A stretch of 64,000 nucleotides of DNA from Citrobacter farmeri (GCF_019048065.1 NZ_CP077291.1:1798001-1862000), one strand, 5' to 3'. Positions 34,164 to 45,997 are shown, counted from the stretch's first letter. Made by a program: numbers and translations. Notes: a model not told the origin generated them from the sequence alone.

Positions 34164-35801
34164 ATGGCACAAGTCATTAATACAAACAGCCTGTCGCTGT
34201 TGACCCAAAATAACCTGAATAAATCTCAGTCTTCTCTGAGCTCTGCTATTGAGCGTCTGTCTTCTGGCCTGCGTATCAACAGTGCAAAAGACGATGCTGC
34301 TGGTCAGGCGATTGCTAACCGCTTTACGTCTAACATCAAAGGTCTGACTCAGGCTTCTCGTAACGCCAACGACGGTATTTCTGTTGCCCAGACGACGGAA
34401 GGCGCGCTGTCTGAAATCAACAACAACCTGCAGCGTATCCGTGAACTGTCTGTACAGGCAACTAACGGTACGAACTCCGATTCTGACCTGAACTCCATCC
34501 AGGACGAAATCACTCAGCGTCTGAACGAAATTGACCGCGTTTCCGGTCAGACTCAGTTTAACGGCGTGAAAGTGCTGGCCTCTGACCAGACCATGAAGAT
34601 CCAGGTAGGTGCTAACGATGGCGAAACCATCGAAATCGCGCTGGATAAAATCGATGCGAAAACCTTAGGTCTGGATAGCTTCAGCGTTGCGCCGGGTAAA
34701 GTTCCGACCTCTGCTTCTGTGAGCCTGAAAAGCGAAGCCGCACCGACATTGACCAATGTTGCTGCTGCTACTGGTACCGTTAACGGTGCTGCAGGCGCTG
34801 CGTTTGGTGCTGACTTCCGCGATGGTACCAACGGTGCTATCACGGCCTATTTTGGTGCTTCAGCTGTTGATACCGGTGATACCACCGATGCAACAGGTAC
34901 CGCTGACTCTAAAGTTTACAAAATTGAAGTTGATGGTCAGACGCATTTTGTTGCTCAGGACGACAATGACGCAACCAAATCTTATACTCTGCTTCAGCAG
35001 GATGGCACGGGTTATAAGAAAGTTCAGACTCAGGTTAGCGATGGTGCTGGCGGTACTGTCGCGGCAGATGTTCAACTGGCCAAATTTGGTGGTCGCGTGA
35101 CTGCATTCGCAGCAGACGCTTCCGGCAATGCTGTATCTGTTGATGTATCTACCAACAAAGCTGGTAAAGCACTGGCATTCAACGACTCCCCAATGTCTGT
35201 TTACTCTGACGGGAAAAACCTCGATGTTCGTCAGGTTCTCGACAAAGATGGCAATGCTATCGCGAATACCTATGCTGCGAAAACTGCTGATGGTAAATAC
35301 CTGGCTGTAAACGTTGATACAACAACTGGTAATACCTCCGTCATCAAAGATGCAGATGGTAAGGCTGTTGAGTTCGCTTTAGGTTCAGATGGCAGCGCGA
35401 GAGCGATTGTTCGTGATGGCGAAAAAACCTACGGTGTAACGTTGGGTGCTCTGGGTACGAACGCTCCGACTGCAACTGTTGATAAGACGAAAGAGCTGAC
35501 TGCCAGCGACCTGAAATCCATCAGCACCAATAATCCGCTTGAAAAACTGGACGCTGCTCTGGCTAAAGTTGACAAACTGCGTAGCTCCCTGGGTGCGGTA
35601 CAGAACCGTTTCGATTCTGCTATCACCAACCTGGGTAACACCGTTAACAACCTGTCTTCTGCTCGTAGCCGTATCGAAGACGCTGACTATGCGACCGAAG
35701 TGTCTAACATGTCTCGTGCGCAGATCCTGCAACAAGCAGGTACTTCTGTCCTGGCACAGGCTAACCAGACGACGCAGAACGTCCTGTCTCTGCTGCGTTA
35801 A
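34164..35801 (+). CDS. fliC: FliC, flagellin
   Basis: 545 residues. The major filament protein. The conserved D0/D1 N-terminus ([22 protein letters not shown] through [15 protein letters not shown]) and the C-terminus ([37 protein letters not shown]) flank a variable outer part at about residues 180-445, which determines the H antigen. This part is rich in Ala, Thr, Asp and Gly and contains repeated turns of ADGK or KDADG type. No fliB methylase lies beside it, unlike Salmonella. AAGGAAAAG precedes the ATG. Confidence 0.98.
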   Translation: MAQVINTNSLSLLTQNNLNKSQSSLSSAIERLSSGLRINSAKDDAAGQAIANRFTSNIKGLTQASRNANDGISVAQTTEGALSEINNNLQRIRELSVQATNGTNSDSDLNSIQDEITQRLNEIDRVSGQTQFNGVKVLASDQTMKIQVGANDGETIEIALDKIDAKTLGLDSFSVAPGKVPTSASVSLKSEAAPTLTNVAAATGTVNGAAGAAFGADFRDGTNGAITAYFGASAVDTGDTTDATGTADSKVYKIEVDGQTHFVAQDDNDATKSYTLLQQDGTGYKKVQTQVSDGAGGTVAADVQLAKFGGRVTAFAADASGNAVSVDVSTNKAGKALAFNDSPMSVYSDGKNLDVRQVLDKDGNAIANTYAAKTADGKYLAVNVDTTTGNTSVIKDADGKAVEFALGSDGSARAIVRDGEKTYGVTLGALGTNAPTATVDKTKELTASDLKSISTNNPLEKLDAALAKVDKLRSSLGAVQNRFDSAITNLGNTVNNLSSARSRIEDADYATEVSNMSRAQILQQAGTSVLAQANQTTQNVLSLLR

Positions 35802-35818
35802 TTTACGCTTCTCTTACA

Positions 35819-35842
35819 AACCCCGCTCCGGCGGGGTTTTTT
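35819..35842 (+). terminator. fliC terminator
   Basis: An 8-bp stem AACCCCGC/GCGGGGTT with a 4-nt loop and a T-run. In E. coli the 3' end of fliC gives rise to the sRNA FliX; whether that holds here cannot be seen from sequence alone. Confidence 0.9.
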
Positions 35843-35860
35843 CGTTCTGGCTTTACCGGT

Positions 35861-35903
35861 AACCCCTAAATAACCCCTCATTTCACCCACTATTCACCCG
35901 ATT
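35861..35903 (+). promoter_or_regulatory. Candidate FlhD4C2 operator of fliAZ
   Basis: A weak left half-site containing AAATAACC (35861-35875) and a right half-site CACTATTCACCCGATT (35888-35903, 13 of 16) with a 12-base gap, in the expected position for the class 2 promoter of fliA. A sigma-28 -10 GCCGATAA follows at 35931-35938 for autoregulation. Confidence 0.5.
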
Positions 35904-35963
35904 AAAACCCCTGCAGAAACGGATAATCATGCCGATAACTCATTTAACGCAGGGCTGTTTATC

Positions 35964-36683
35964 GTGAATTCACTGTATACCGCTGAAGGTGTAATGGATA
36001 AACACTCGCTGTGGCAGCGTTATGTACCGCTGGTGCGTCACGAAGCGTTGCGCCTGCAGGTGCGTTTGCCCGCGAGCGTAGAACTGGACGATCTGCTACA
36101 GGCGGGCGGTATCGGGTTATTGAATGCAGTTGACCGATATGACGCTCTGCAAGGAACGGCATTTACCACTTACGCAGTGCAGCGTATTCGTGGGGCGATG
36201 CTGGATGAACTACGCAGCCGTGACTGGGTGCCGCGTAGTGTCCGGCGTAATGCCCGCGAAGTGGCACAGGCGATGGGGCAACTGGAACAGGAATTAGGGC
36301 GCAATGCGACGGAAACCGAGGTCGCGGAGCGGCTGGCGATTCCTGTAGAAGAATATCGTCAGATGTTGCTTGATACCAACAACAGCCAACTCTTCTCCTA
36401 TGACGAGTGGCGGGAAGAGCATGGCGATAGTATCGAGCTGGTGACAGAAGAGCACCAGCAGGAAAACCCGTTACAACAGCTCCTTGAGAGCAATTTGCGC
36501 CAGCGCGTGATGGATGCCATTGAAGCACTTCCGGAACGCGAACAACTGGTGCTCACGCTCTATTACCAGGAAGAACTCAATCTCAAAGAGATTGGCGCGG
36601 TTCTGGATGTCGGGGAGTCACGGGTCAGCCAGTTGCACAGTCAGGCCATTAAACGGTTACGCACGAAGCTGGGTAAGTTATAG
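35964..36683 (+). CDS. fliA: FliA, flagellar sigma-28 factor
   Basis: 239 residues, GTG start as in E. coli (MNSLYTAEGVMDKHSLWQRYVPLV). It directs class 3 flagellar and chemotaxis transcription and is held by FlgM until hook completion. Sigma region 2 (DDLLQAGGIGLLNAVDRYD), region 3 (RSRDWVPRSVRRNAREV) and region 4 HTH (LNLKEIGAVLDVGESRVSQLHSQAIKRLR) are all intact. Confidence 0.98.
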   Translation: MNSLYTAEGVMDKHSLWQRYVPLVRHEALRLQVRLPASVELDDLLQAGGIGLLNAVDRYDALQGTAFTTYAVQRIRGAMLDELRSRDWVPRSVRRNAREVAQAMGQLEQELGRNATETEVAERLAIPVEEYRQMLLDTNNSQLFSYDEWREEHGDSIELVTEEHQQENPLQQLLESNLRQRVMDAIEALPEREQLVLTLYYQEELNLKEIGAVLDVGESRVSQLHSQAIKRLRTKLGKL

Positions 36684-36742
36684 CGAACGACGTTGTCGGC
36701 GCTGAAAAATGCCGCACAACGTATTGACTACCAGGAGTTCTC

Positions 36743-37294
36743 ATGACGGTGCAGCAATCAAAAAGACGGCCTCTAAGCCGCTACCTCAAAGACTTTAAAC
36801 ACAGCCAGACGCATTGCGCCCATTGCCACAAGTTACTGGATCGCATCACGCTGGTGCGCAAAGGGCAGATCGTTAACAAAATCGCCATCTCCCGCCTCGA
36901 CACCCTCATGGATGAAGCCGCCTGGCAGCAGGAGCAGAAAGAGTGGGTGGCGCTATGCCGTTTCTGCGGCGATCTGCACTGCAAGACGCAGAGCGATTTC
37001 TTCGACATCATCGGTTTTAAACAATTCCTGTTTGAACAGACCGAAATGAGCCACGGGACCGTACGTGAGTATGTCGTTCGTTTACGTCGTCTCGGCAATC
37101 ATCTTAGCGAGCAAAAAATTTCTCACGATCTGCTCCAGGACGGTTACCTTGATGAAAATCTGGCGCCGTGGCTGCCAGAAACCAGCACGAACAATTATCG
37201 CATCGCGCTGCGTAAGTACGCGCAATATAAAGCGCATGCCCGCCCCGAACTGCAACAGAAATCCTCCCTCCGGATGACTTCTGATATATATTAA
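36743..37294 (+). CDS. fliZ: FliZ, regulator of motility and curli
   Basis: 183 residues. FliZ competes with sigma-S at promoters, repressing curli genes, and in Salmonella raises FlhDC activity. It has a tyrosine-recombinase-like core-binding fold. Two CxxC-like pairs occur (CAHCHKLL, CRFCGDLHC). The end SDIY matches E. coli. CAGGAG precedes the ATG; cotranscribed with fliA. Confidence 0.96.
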   Translation: MTVQQSKRRPLSRYLKDFKHSQTHCAHCHKLLDRITLVRKGQIVNKIAISRLDTLMDEAAWQQEQKEWVALCRFCGDLHCKTQSDFFDIIGFKQFLFEQTEMSHGTVREYVVRLRRLGNHLSEQKISHDLLQDGYLDENLAPWLPETSTNNYRIALRKYAQYKAHARPELQQKSSLRMTSDIY

Positions 37295-37381
37295 AAATGA
37301 ATAAGATGTAGCAGAGTGGTTTATGTCGTTACCGATAAACGCTCTACACTACGGGCATTCATAACAACATTCGGGGTAAAT

Positions 37382-38182
37382 ATGAAATTAGCACTTCTGG
37401 GACGCCAGGCGCTGATGGGCGTGATGGCTGTGGCTCTTGTCGCGGGAATGAGCGCAAAAACGTTTGCAGATGAAGGTCTGCTGAAGAAGGTCAAAGATCG
37501 CGGCACGCTGCTGGTGGGGCTGGAAGGCACCTATCCGCCGTTCAGTTTCCAGGGCGATGACGGTAAATTGACCGGCTTTGAAGTGGAATTTGCCGAAGAG
37601 CTGGCAAAGCATCTGGGCGTGAAAGCCACGCTGAAACCGACCAAATGGGACGGGATGCTGGCCTCTCTGGATTCTAAACGCATTGATGTGGTGATCAATC
37701 AGGTCACCATCTCCGATGAACGTAAGAAGAAATATGATTTCTCTACCCCTTATACCGTTTCCGGTATCCAGGCGCTGGTGAAAAAAGGCAATGAAGGCGC
37801 GATTAAAACAGCGGCCGATCTGAAAGATAAGAAAGTTGGCGTGGGTCTGGGAACCAACTATGAAGAGTGGCTGCGTCAGAACGTACAGGGCGTCGACATT
37901 CGGACTTATGATGATGACCCGACGAAATATCAGGATCTGCGCGTAGGCCGTATCGATGCGATTCTGGTGGATCGTCTGGCGGCGCTGGATCTGGTTAAAA
38001 AGACCAAAGATACGCTGGCGGTTGCTGGTGAAGCTTTCTCCCGTCAGGAGGCTGGCGTTGCGCTGCGTAAAGGCAACGACGATCTGCTGAAAGCGGTGGA
38101 CGCCGCCATTGCCGAAATGCAGAAGGACGGCTCGCTGAAGGCGCTTTCTGAGAAGTGGTTTGGTGCGGATGTAACGAAATAA
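37382..38182 (+). CDS. tcyJ: TcyJ (FliY), periplasmic cystine-binding protein
   Basis: 266 residues, start MKLALLGRQALMGVMAVALVAGMSAKTFA, a clear signal peptide cleaved before DEGLL. SBP family 3 domain with GTYPPFSF, FEVEFAEELAKHLG and the amino-acid ligand Arg/Asp motifs. It binds L-cystine and presents it to TcyLN. The frame is open 22 codons further upstream, but the internal ATG gives the signal peptide. A bidirectional terminator follows. Confidence 0.96.
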   Translation: MKLALLGRQALMGVMAVALVAGMSAKTFADEGLLKKVKDRGTLLVGLEGTYPPFSFQGDDGKLTGFEVEFAEELAKHLGVKATLKPTKWDGMLASLDSKRIDVVINQVTISDERKKKYDFSTPYTVSGIQALVKKGNEGAIKTAADLKDKKVGVGLGTNYEEWLRQNVQGVDIRTYDDDPTKYQDLRVGRIDAILVDRLAALDLVKKTKDTLAVAGEAFSRQEAGVALRKGNDDLLKAVDAAIAEMQKDGSLKALSEKWFGADVTK

Positions 38183-38194
38183 TCTGATAGTGAC

Positions 38195-38226
38195 AAAAAA
38201 AGGCGCTTTAATCAGCGCCTTTTTTA
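38195..38226 (+). terminator. Terminator after tcyJ
   Basis: A-run, AGGCGCT, 6-nt loop, AGCGCCT and T-run. This partly separates tcyJ from dcyD. Confidence 0.85.
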
Positions 38227-38240
38227 TTTCATGCGTTTGA

Positions 38241-39275
<1,035 letters not shown>

Positions 39276-39290
39276 TTTTCGGATAAGCTC

Positions 39291-39959
39291 ATGCAAGAAA
39301 GTATCCAACTGGTTATTGATTCCCTGCCGTATCTGCTCAAAGGGGCGGTGTTTACGCTGCAGCTAAGTATTGGCGGGATGTTCTTCGGCCTGCTACTGGG
39401 GTTTATCCTTGCGCTGATGCGCCTGTCGCCGCTGCTTCCTCTGCGCTGGCTGGCGCGTTTTTATATCTCCATTTTTCGCGGTACACCATTGATTGCTCAA
39501 CTGTTTATGATCTACTACGGTCTGCCACAGTTTGGCATTGAGCTGGATCCGGTTCCGTCTGCAATGATTGGCCTGTCGCTCAATACGGCGGCCTATGCCG
39601 CTGAAACCCTGCGTGCGGCGATTTCGTCGATTGACAAAGGGCAGTGGGAAGCGGCTGCCAGTATCGGGATGACGCCATGGCAGACGATGCGTCGCGCCAT
39701 TTTACCGCAGGCTGCCCGGGTGGCGCTGCCGCCGCTGAGTAACAGCTTTATCAGTCTGGTGAAAGACACTTCGCTTGCGGCAACTATCCAGGTGCCAGAA
39801 CTGTTCCGCCAGGCGCAGTTGATCACGTCGCGTACGCTGGAGGTATTCACCATGTATCTGGCGGCATCGCTGATCTACTGGATTATGGCAACCGTATTGT
39901 CTTCATTGCAGAACTACTTTGAAAATCAACTGAACCGCCAGGAGAGAGAGCCGAAATGA
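39291..39959 (+). CDS. tcyL: TcyL (YecS), cystine ABC permease
   Basis: 222 residues, HisMQ-type permease with about five TM helices and the EAA loop EAAASIGMTPWQTMRRAILPQAARVALPP. Overlaps tcyN by 4 bases. Confidence 0.96.
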   Translation: MQESIQLVIDSLPYLLKGAVFTLQLSIGGMFFGLLLGFILALMRLSPLLPLRWLARFYISIFRGTPLIAQLFMIYYGLPQFGIELDPVPSAMIGLSLNTAAYAAETLRAAISSIDKGQWEAAASIGMTPWQTMRRAILPQAARVALPPLSNSFISLVKDTSLAATIQVPELFRQAQLITSRTLEVFTMYLAASLIYWIMATVLSSLQNYFENQLNRQEREPK

Positions 39960-40708
39960 GTGCGATCGACGTGAAAAACCTGGTTAAGAAATTCCATGGT
40001 CAGACGGTGCTGCACGGTATCGATCTGCAGGTGCAGGCGGGAGAGGTCGTCGCGATCATCGGTCCAAGCGGGTCGGGAAAAACGACACTGTTGCGCAGTA
40101 TTAATCTGTTGGAACAACCGGAAGCGGGCACGATCACCGTGGGTGATATCACCATTGATACGGCGCGTTCGCTGAGTCAGCAAAGAACGCTCATTCGCCA
40201 GCTGCGTCAGCATGTCGGCTTCGTATTCCAGAGTTTCAATCTCTTCCCACACCGGACGGTGCTGGAGAACATCATTGAAGGTCCGGTGATTGTGAAGGGG
40301 GAAGGCAAAGAAGAGGCGATGGCGCGAGCGCGGGAACTGCTGGCGAAAGTGGGGCTGGCAGGGAAGGAGACGAGCTATCCGCGGCGTTTGTCTGGTGGGC
40401 AGCAGCAGCGTGTAGCGATTGCCCGGGCTCTGGCGATGCGCCCGGAGGTGATTCTGTTCGATGAACCGACCTCTGCGCTCGACCCTGAGCTGGTGGGTGA
40501 GGTGCTGAGCACTATCCGCCAACTGGCGCAGGAAAAACGCACGATGGTGATTGTGACACATGAAATGAGCTTTGCCCGCGATGTCGCGGACCGGGCGATA
40601 TTTATGGACCAGGGGCGAATAGTGGAACAGGGGCCAGCCAAAGCGTTATTTGCCAATCCGCAGCAGCCGAGAACACGTCAGTTTCTTGAGAAGTTTCTGC
40701 TGCAATAA
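39956..40708 (+). CDS. tcyN: TcyN (YecC), cystine ABC ATPase
   Basis: 250 residues. Walker A GPSGSGKTT (36-44), Q-loop, signature LSGGQQQRVAIARA, Walker B VILFDEPTSALDPE, and H-loop VTHEM are all present. It energises TcyJLN uptake of cystine and relatives. Confidence 0.97.
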   Translation: MSAIDVKNLVKKFHGQTVLHGIDLQVQAGEVVAIIGPSGSGKTTLLRSINLLEQPEAGTITVGDITIDTARSLSQQRTLIRQLRQHVGFVFQSFNLFPHRTVLENIIEGPVIVKGEGKEEAMARARELLAKVGLAGKETSYPRRLSGGQQQRVAIARALAMRPEVILFDEPTSALDPELVGEVLSTIRQLAQEKRTMVIVTHEMSFARDVADRAIFMDQGRIVEQGPAKALFANPQQPRTRQFLEKFLLQ

Positions 40709-40942
40709 TCGGTTTGCTTGCCCTCGTCCGGGATTATCCCATTTCGGGCGAGGGGGCATGCATAAATAGTAATTTCATACGCATGACTATGAGTCATTTC
40801 CCTGGGCAAAATACGCGTATTGAAACAACACTCAAGTAATTGGCTTCCTGACCGATATTTTATACATCTACTTTATGTTTATGTGATAGGTTATTTCTCA
40901 CATTTAAAATGATTATCACTCTCAAGGGCGCGAATACTGAGT

Positions 40943-41665
40943 ATGCAGGATCTCGATTTCTTTACCTGGCGACGGACGATGTTGCTACGCTTTCACGAAA
41001 TGACAAGCGCAGAGGACGTCTACAGCGAATTACAGCAGCAGACACAATTGCTGGAATTTGATTATTACGCGCTGTGTGTCAGACATCCGGTTCCGTTTAC
41101 CCGTCCTAAAATTTCCCTTCATACCACTTATCCCGATGCGTGGGTTTCGCAATATCAGGCGGAAAATTATTTCGCGATTGATCCGGTTCTGAAGCCGGAA
41201 AACTTCATTCAGGGACATCTTCCCTGGAGTGATGCGTTATTCAGTGACGCGCAGACCATGTGGGATGCCGCCCGTGCTCACGGGCTACGCAAAGGGGTCA
41301 CGCAGTGTCTGATGTTACCGAACCGCGCGTTAGGTTTTCTCTCGGTTTCGCGGTCGAGTTTGCGTAATACGCCGTTTGCGGGTGATGAGGTGGAGTTGAA
41401 ACTGCAGTTGCTGGTGCGCGAAAGCTTAACGGTACTTTCCCGACTCGAAGATGAGATGGTGATGGCACCGGAAATGCGCTTTAGCAAACGGGAAAAAGAG
41501 ATTCTGAAGTGGACGGCGGAAGGAAAGACGTCTTCTGAAATCGCGATGATTTTGTCGATATCAGAAAACACCGTTAACTTTCACCAGAAGAATATGCAGA
41601 AGAAGTTCAATGCGCCCAATAAGACGCAGATTGCGTGTTATGCTGCAGCGACGGGTCTTATCTGA
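40943..41665 (+). CDS. sdiA: SdiA, LuxR-type acyl-homoserine-lactone receptor
   Basis: 240 residues. The N-terminal autoinducer-binding domain (residues about 20-165; WVSQYQAENYFAIDPVLKP, WDAARAHGLRKGVTQCLMLP) and the C-terminal LuxR HTH (REKEILKWTAEGKTSSEIAMILSISENTVNFHQKN). SdiA senses AHLs of other species, since no luxI is found here. The gene precedes yecF and uvrY as in E. coli. Confidence 0.97.
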   Translation: MQDLDFFTWRRTMLLRFHEMTSAEDVYSELQQQTQLLEFDYYALCVRHPVPFTRPKISLHTTYPDAWVSQYQAENYFAIDPVLKPENFIQGHLPWSDALFSDAQTMWDAARAHGLRKGVTQCLMLPNRALGFLSVSRSSLRNTPFAGDEVELKLQLLVRESLTVLSRLEDEMVMAPEMRFSKREKEILKWTAEGKTSSEIAMILSISENTVNFHQKNMQKKFNAPNKTQIACYAAATGLI

Positions 41666-41694
41666 AATAATGAGCGTTCTGCGTGGCAGACGAT

Positions 41695-41731
41695 AAACCG
41701 GCTGAAAGCGCTGCTCTCAGCCGGTTTTTTC
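41695..41731 (+). terminator. sdiA terminator, also usable by yecF
   Basis: An 11-bp perfect stem AAACCGGCTGA/TCAGCCGGTTT with an 11-nt loop and T-run, between the convergent genes sdiA and yecF. Confidence 0.88.
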
Positions 41732-41732
41732 T

Positions 41733-41957
41733 TTACTGACGGTAAGCTTGTTTAATTTGCTTAACGGTGCTGGAAAATACTGCGGCCTGCGCGTCGTCTT
41801 CGACCAGCGCGATCTGTTTTTCCATTTTAAGAATCACGCGGCCTGCGTCTGCCTGGCCCATAGCTTGCAGCATCAGCGTTAACAGCGCCTTCAGGCAGGT
41901 GACTTCGTTAGCCAGTTCTTGATTATTCTCGGCAGTGGAAAAGTCAGGCGTACTCAT
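41733..41957 (-). CDS. yecF: YecF, small DUF2594 protein
   Basis: 74 residues, acidic and helical, unknown function; equals the E. coli gene convergent with sdiA. The sequence starts [28 protein letters not shown]-like site sits before the ATG. Confidence 0.9.
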   Translation of the reverse strand: MSTPDFSTAENNQELANEVTCLKALLTLMLQAMGQADAGRVILKMEKQIALVEDDAQAAVFSSTVKQIKQAYRQ

Positions 41958-42417
41958 TTATTTTCCTCGTAATGTTTCAGTAAAAATGTGCGATGGTAAA
42001 TGTTAAGGCCGCGGAGTATACCATAAGCTGAGGAAAAAATAGCGATGGTTGTTTTTTGATCGGAAATCACACCAGAGCAGTTAAATTAAACAACAGCATG
42101 AGAAGTCTCTATTTTCTACACTTGTTGTTTATTCCGAGTATTTTACTCGTTAATTATTGTAACAAACTTGTCCGTCTATTTAGCATTTAGGCAGGGGATT
42201 GCGAGTTTTTGTCACTATTATGAAACCTTGTTCCTGAAATAGCCTGAGCAACTGGCTGTTCTTAGTGAAAGTTTCCACAAAACGTACAGACTAATTTCCA
42301 AAAACGAGAGCAAAATCTGGCACCGGACGTTTTTTACGTTTCAAAGTTGAGATAAAACCCGCTAATATAGTGGCGATCCACTATCAGTAGCGTTATCCCT
42401 ATTCTGGAGATATTCCT
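41958..42417. other. yecF-uvrY intergenic region
   Basis: 460 bases with divergent promoters for yecF and uvrY and no ORF of merit. I could not identify a named operator. TGGAGA precedes the uvrY TTG start by about 8 bases. Confidence 0.5.
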
Positions 42418-43074
42418 TTGATCAACGTTCTTCTTGTTGATGACCACGAACTGGTGCGCGCAGGGATACGACGCATTCTTGAAGATATAAAGGGCATAAA
42501 AGTTGTTGGTGAAGCCGGTTGCGGTGAGGATGCCGTGAAATGGTGTCGCGCTAACGCTGTCGATGTTGTGTTGATGGACATGAACATGCCCGGTATTGGT
42601 GGCCTTGAAGCCACGCGCAAAATTGCGCGTTCAACTGCCGATATTAAAGTGATTATGTTGACCGTTCACACGGAAAACCCATTGCCGGCAAAAGTGATGC
42701 AGGCTGGCGCTGCAGGTTACCTGAGTAAGGGCGCTGCGCCTCAGGAAGTGGTGAATGCCATCCGTTCGGTTTATTCCGGGCAGCGATACATTGCTTCTGA
42801 CATCGCACAGCAAATGGCATTAAGTCAGATTGAACCAGAAAAAACGGAAACTCCGTTTGCCAGTTTGTCTGAGCGCGAATTGCAGATTATGCTGATGATC
42901 ACCAAAGGTCAGAAGGTTAATGAGATTTCAGAGCAGTTGAATCTCAGTCCTAAAACGGTGAACAGCTATCGCTATCGTATGTTCAGTAAACTAAACATTC
43001 ATGGTGATGTTGAGCTGACTCACCTGGCAATTCGCCATGGCCTGTGTAATGCGGAGACGTTAACAAGCCAGTGA
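42418..43074 (+). CDS. uvrY: UvrY, BarA-UvrY response regulator
   Basis: 218 residues with a TTG start. The receiver domain has acidic pair D8-D9, phospho-acceptor Asp54 in VLMDMNMPG, and Lys in YLSKGAA. The C-terminal LuxR/FixJ HTH is [25 protein letters not shown]. Phosphorylated by BarA it activates the csrB/csrC sRNAs. The stop overlaps the uvrC start by 4 bases (GTGA). Confidence 0.97.
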   Translation: MINVLLVDDHELVRAGIRRILEDIKGIKVVGEAGCGEDAVKWCRANAVDVVLMDMNMPGIGGLEATRKIARSTADIKVIMLTVHTENPLPAKVMQAGAAGYLSKGAAPQEVVNAIRSVYSGQRYIASDIAQQMALSQIEPEKTETPFASLSERELQIMLMITKGQKVNEISEQLNLSPKTVNSYRYRMFSKLNIHGDVELTHLAIRHGLCNAETLTSQ

Positions 43075-44903
43075 GCAATCAGTTTGACGCGAAAGCGTTT
43101 CTAAAAACCGTAACCAGTCAACCCGGCGTTTATCGTATGTATGATGCCGGTGGTACGGTCATCTATGTGGGTAAAGCGAAAGACCTGAAAAAACGGCTTT
43201 CCAGCTATTTCCGCAGCAATCTGGCTTCGCGTAAAACCGAAGCGCTGGTTGCGCTCATTCAGCAAATCGATGTGACGGTGACGCACACCGAAACGGAAGC
43301 GTTGCTGCTCGAGCACAACTACATCAAGCTGTACCAGCCGCGTTACAACGTGCTGCTGCGTGATGACAAATCCTATCCCTTTATCTTTCTCAGCGCGGAT
43401 ACCCATCCCCGACTGGCGATGCACCGTGGGGCGAAACATACCCGGGGTGAATATTTTGGCCCATTTCCTAACGGCTATGCCGTCCGTGAAACGCTGGCGC
43501 TATTGCAGAAAATTTTCCCGATCCGCCAGTGTGAAAACAGCGTTTATCGCAACCGCTCACGTCCGTGTCTGCAATATCAGATCGGTCGTTGCCTCGGCCC
43601 CTGCGTCGAAGGCCTGGTGAGTGAAGAAGAGTATACGCAACAGGTTGACTATGTCCGGCTGTTTTTGTCGGGTAAAGATGACCAGGTTTTAACCCAACTG
43701 ATCGCGCGGATGGAGAAGGCCAGTCAAAATCTGGCGTTCGAAGAGGCTGCGCGTATACGCGATCAGATCCAGGCCGTGCGACGGGTAACGGAGAAGCAGT
43801 TCGTCTCCAATGCAGGCGACGATCTGGATGTGATCGGCGTCGCGTTCGATGCCGGAATGGCGTGTGTGCACGTGCTCTTTATCCGCCAGGGGAAAGTGCT
43901 GGGGAGCCGCAGTTATTTCCCGAAAGTTCCAGGAGGGACTGAACTGGGCGAAGTGGTTGAAACCTTCGTCGGGCAATTTTACCTCCAGGGCAGCCAGATG
44001 CGCACATTGCCTGGCGAGATCCTACTGGATTTCAACCTGGACGACAAAGCGCTGCTGGCGGATTCTCTCTCTGAACTGGCAGGACGTCGTATCAATGTGC
44101 AGACTAAACCCCGCGGCGATCGCGCACGTTATCTGAAACTGGCGCGGACCAATGCCGCCACGGCGCTAACCACGAAACTCTCTCAGCAGTCGACCATTAC
44201 TCAACGTCTGACGGCGCTGGCGACCGTATTGAAGTTGCCGGCGGTAAAACGGATGGAATGTTTCGACATCAGTCACACGATGGGCGAACAGACGGTCGCA
44301 TCCTGCGTGGTCTTTGATACAAACGGGCCGCTGCGTGCGGAATACCGTCGCTACAATATTTCTGGCATCACGCCGGGCGATGACTATGCGGCAATGAATC
44401 AGGTACTTCGTCGACGTTATGGCAAAGCCATCGAAGAAAGTAAGATTCCGGATGTGATCCTGATCGACGGTGGGAAAGGGCAGTTGGGACAGGCAAAGGC
44501 CGTTTTCGCCGAACTGGATGTCCCCTGGGATAAAAATCGCCCCTTGCTGTTAGGGGTTGCGAAAGGCGCTGACCGTAAAGCCGGTCTGGAAACCTTGTTC
44601 TTTGAACCAGAAGGCGAGGGATTCAGCCTGCCGCCAGACTCGCCGGCGCTGCATGTGATCCAGCATATCCGCGATGAGTCACACGATCATGCTATCGGCG
44701 GCCACCGTAAAAAACGGGCAAAGGTGAAAAACACCAGTACGCTGGAGACCGTCGAAGGCGTCGGTCCGAAGCGGCGTCAAATGTTGTTGAAATATATGGG
44801 TGGTTTGCAAGGATTACGTAACGCCAGCGTTGAGGAAATTGCAAAAGTGCCAGGTATTTCGCAAGGTCTGGCAGAAAAGATCTTCTGGTCGTTGAAACAT
44901 TGA
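43071..44903 (+). CDS. uvrC: UvrC, excinuclease ABC subunit C
   Basis: 610 residues, GTG start inside the uvrY stop. GIY-YIG nuclease at residues 15-95 ([25 protein letters not shown]) makes the 3' cut. The UVR domain about 205-240 binds UvrB. An RNase H-like domain ([21 protein letters not shown]) makes the 5' cut. The tail has two HhH motifs ([20 protein letters not shown]). Confidence 0.98.
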   Translation: MSNQFDAKAFLKTVTSQPGVYRMYDAGGTVIYVGKAKDLKKRLSSYFRSNLASRKTEALVALIQQIDVTVTHTETEALLLEHNYIKLYQPRYNVLLRDDKSYPFIFLSADTHPRLAMHRGAKHTRGEYFGPFPNGYAVRETLALLQKIFPIRQCENSVYRNRSRPCLQYQIGRCLGPCVEGLVSEEEYTQQVDYVRLFLSGKDDQVLTQLIARMEKASQNLAFEEAARIRDQIQAVRRVTEKQFVSNAGDDLDVIGVAFDAGMACVHVLFIRQGKVLGSRSYFPKVPGGTELGEVVETFVGQFYLQGSQMRTLPGEILLDFNLDDKALLADSLSELAGRRINVQTKPRGDRARYLKLARTNAATALTTKLSQQSTITQRLTALATVLKLPAVKRMECFDISHTMGEQTVASCVVFDTNGPLRAEYRRYNISGITPGDDYAAMNQVLRRRYGKAIEESKIPDVILIDGGKGQLGQAKAVFAELDVPWDKNRPLLLGVAKGADRKAGLETLFFEPEGEGFSLPPDSPALHVIQHIRDESHDHAIGGHRKKRAKVKNTSTLETVEGVGPKRRQMLLKYMGGLQGLRNASVEEIAKVPGISQGLAEKIFWSLKH

Positions 44904-44959
44904 GTCCGCTGTAGCAACATAGGGGTAAATTCTCTGACAACAGATAGTTACCCGTCACT

Positions 44960-45508
44960 ATGCAATTTAATATTCCAACGTTGCTTACGCTGTTTCGCGT
45001 CATACTTATTCCATTCTTTGTCGTGGTGTTTTATCTGCCATTCACCTGGGCACCGTTCGTTGCTGCACTGATCTTCTGTATCGCTGCCGTCACCGACTGG
45101 TTTGATGGTTTTCTGGCGCGTCGCTGGAATCAGAGTACGCGTTTTGGTGCGTTCCTCGACCCGGTCGCGGATAAAGTGCTGGTGGCGATTGCGATGGTGC
45201 TGGTAACCGAGCACTATCACAGTTGGTGGGTGACCCTGCCAGCGGCCACCATGATCGCGCGTGAAATTATCATCTCTGCGCTGCGTGAATGGATGGCGGA
45301 ACTGGGTAAGCGCAGCAGCGTGGCGGTCTCCTGGATCGGTAAAGTCAAAACCACCTCGCAAATGGCGGCGTTGGCCTGGCTGCTATGGCGTCCGAATATC
45401 TGGGTGGAGTACGCGGGTATCGCGCTGTTCTTTGTCGCGGCAGTCCTGACACTGTGGTCAATGTTCCAGTATCTGAACGCCGCACGCGGTGATTTGCTTG
45501 ATCAGTGA
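44960..45508 (+). CDS. pgsA: PgsA, phosphatidylglycerophosphate synthase
   Basis: 182 residues, membrane enzyme joining CDP-diacylglycerol and glycerol-3-phosphate. The CDP-alcohol phosphotransferase motif runs D46..D49-G50..A53-R54...G63...D67...D71. Several TM helices. Essential for anionic phospholipids. Start [14 protein letters not shown]. Confidence 0.97.
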   Translation: MQFNIPTLLTLFRVILIPFFVVVFYLPFTWAPFVAALIFCIAAVTDWFDGFLARRWNQSTRFGAFLDPVADKVLVAIAMVLVTEHYHSWWVTLPAATMIAREIIISALREWMAELGKRSSVAVSWIGKVKTTSQMAALAWLLWRPNIWVEYAGIALFFVAAVLTLWSMFQYLNAARGDLLDQ

Positions 45509-45558
45509 TCGTTTCGCCGTAAATTTCAGCAAACGAGCTTATGTGGCGAAAAATATCG

Positions 45559-45586
45559 TTGACTCATTGCGTCAGGTAAGTAGAAT
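45559..45586 (+). promoter_or_regulatory. Promoter of the glyW-cysT-leuZ tRNA operon
   Basis: TTGACT (45559-45564), 16-base spacer, TAGAAT (45581-45586), followed by a GC-rich discriminator typical of stable-RNA promoters, about 70 bases before the first tRNA. Confidence 0.75.
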
Positions 45587-45658
45587 GCAACGCATCGAAC
45601 GGCGGCACAGATTGCCAGACGATAGTAAAATCAAGTGATTAACGATTTACTTGATAAT

Positions 45659-45734
<76 letters not shown>

Positions 45735-45783
45735 GTTTAAGACATCGGCCGTTGCGGGTGTCAGTCGCAAGACAAAGATTTAA

Positions 45784-45857
45784 GGCGCGTTAGCAAAGCG
45801 GTTATGTAGCGGATTGCAAATCCGTCTAGTCCGGTTCGACTCCGGAACGCGCCTCCA
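45784..45857 (+). tRNA. cysT: tRNA-Cys (GCA)
   Basis: 74 nt; acceptor GGCGCGT pairs with ACGCGCC; anticodon loop TTGCAAA gives GCA; CCA encoded. Confidence 0.97.
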
Positions 45858-45869
45858 CTTTCTTCCCGA

Positions 45870-45956
45870 GCCCGGATGGTGGAATCGGTAGACACAAGGG
45901 ATTTAAAATCCCTCGGCGTTCGCGCTGTGCGGGTTCAAGTCCCGCTCCGGGTACCA
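45870..45956 (+). tRNA. leuZ: tRNA-Leu (UAA)
   Basis: 87 nt class II tRNA; acceptor GCCCGGA pairs with TCCGGGT (a G-T closing pair); anticodon loop TTTAAAA gives TAA; CCA encoded. Its 3' end is the left edge of the accessory island and a known type of integration target. Confidence 0.96.
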
Positions 45957-45997
45957 TGGGAAAAAGCAGAATAATCAAAGCAATAAGCAGTGTCGTG

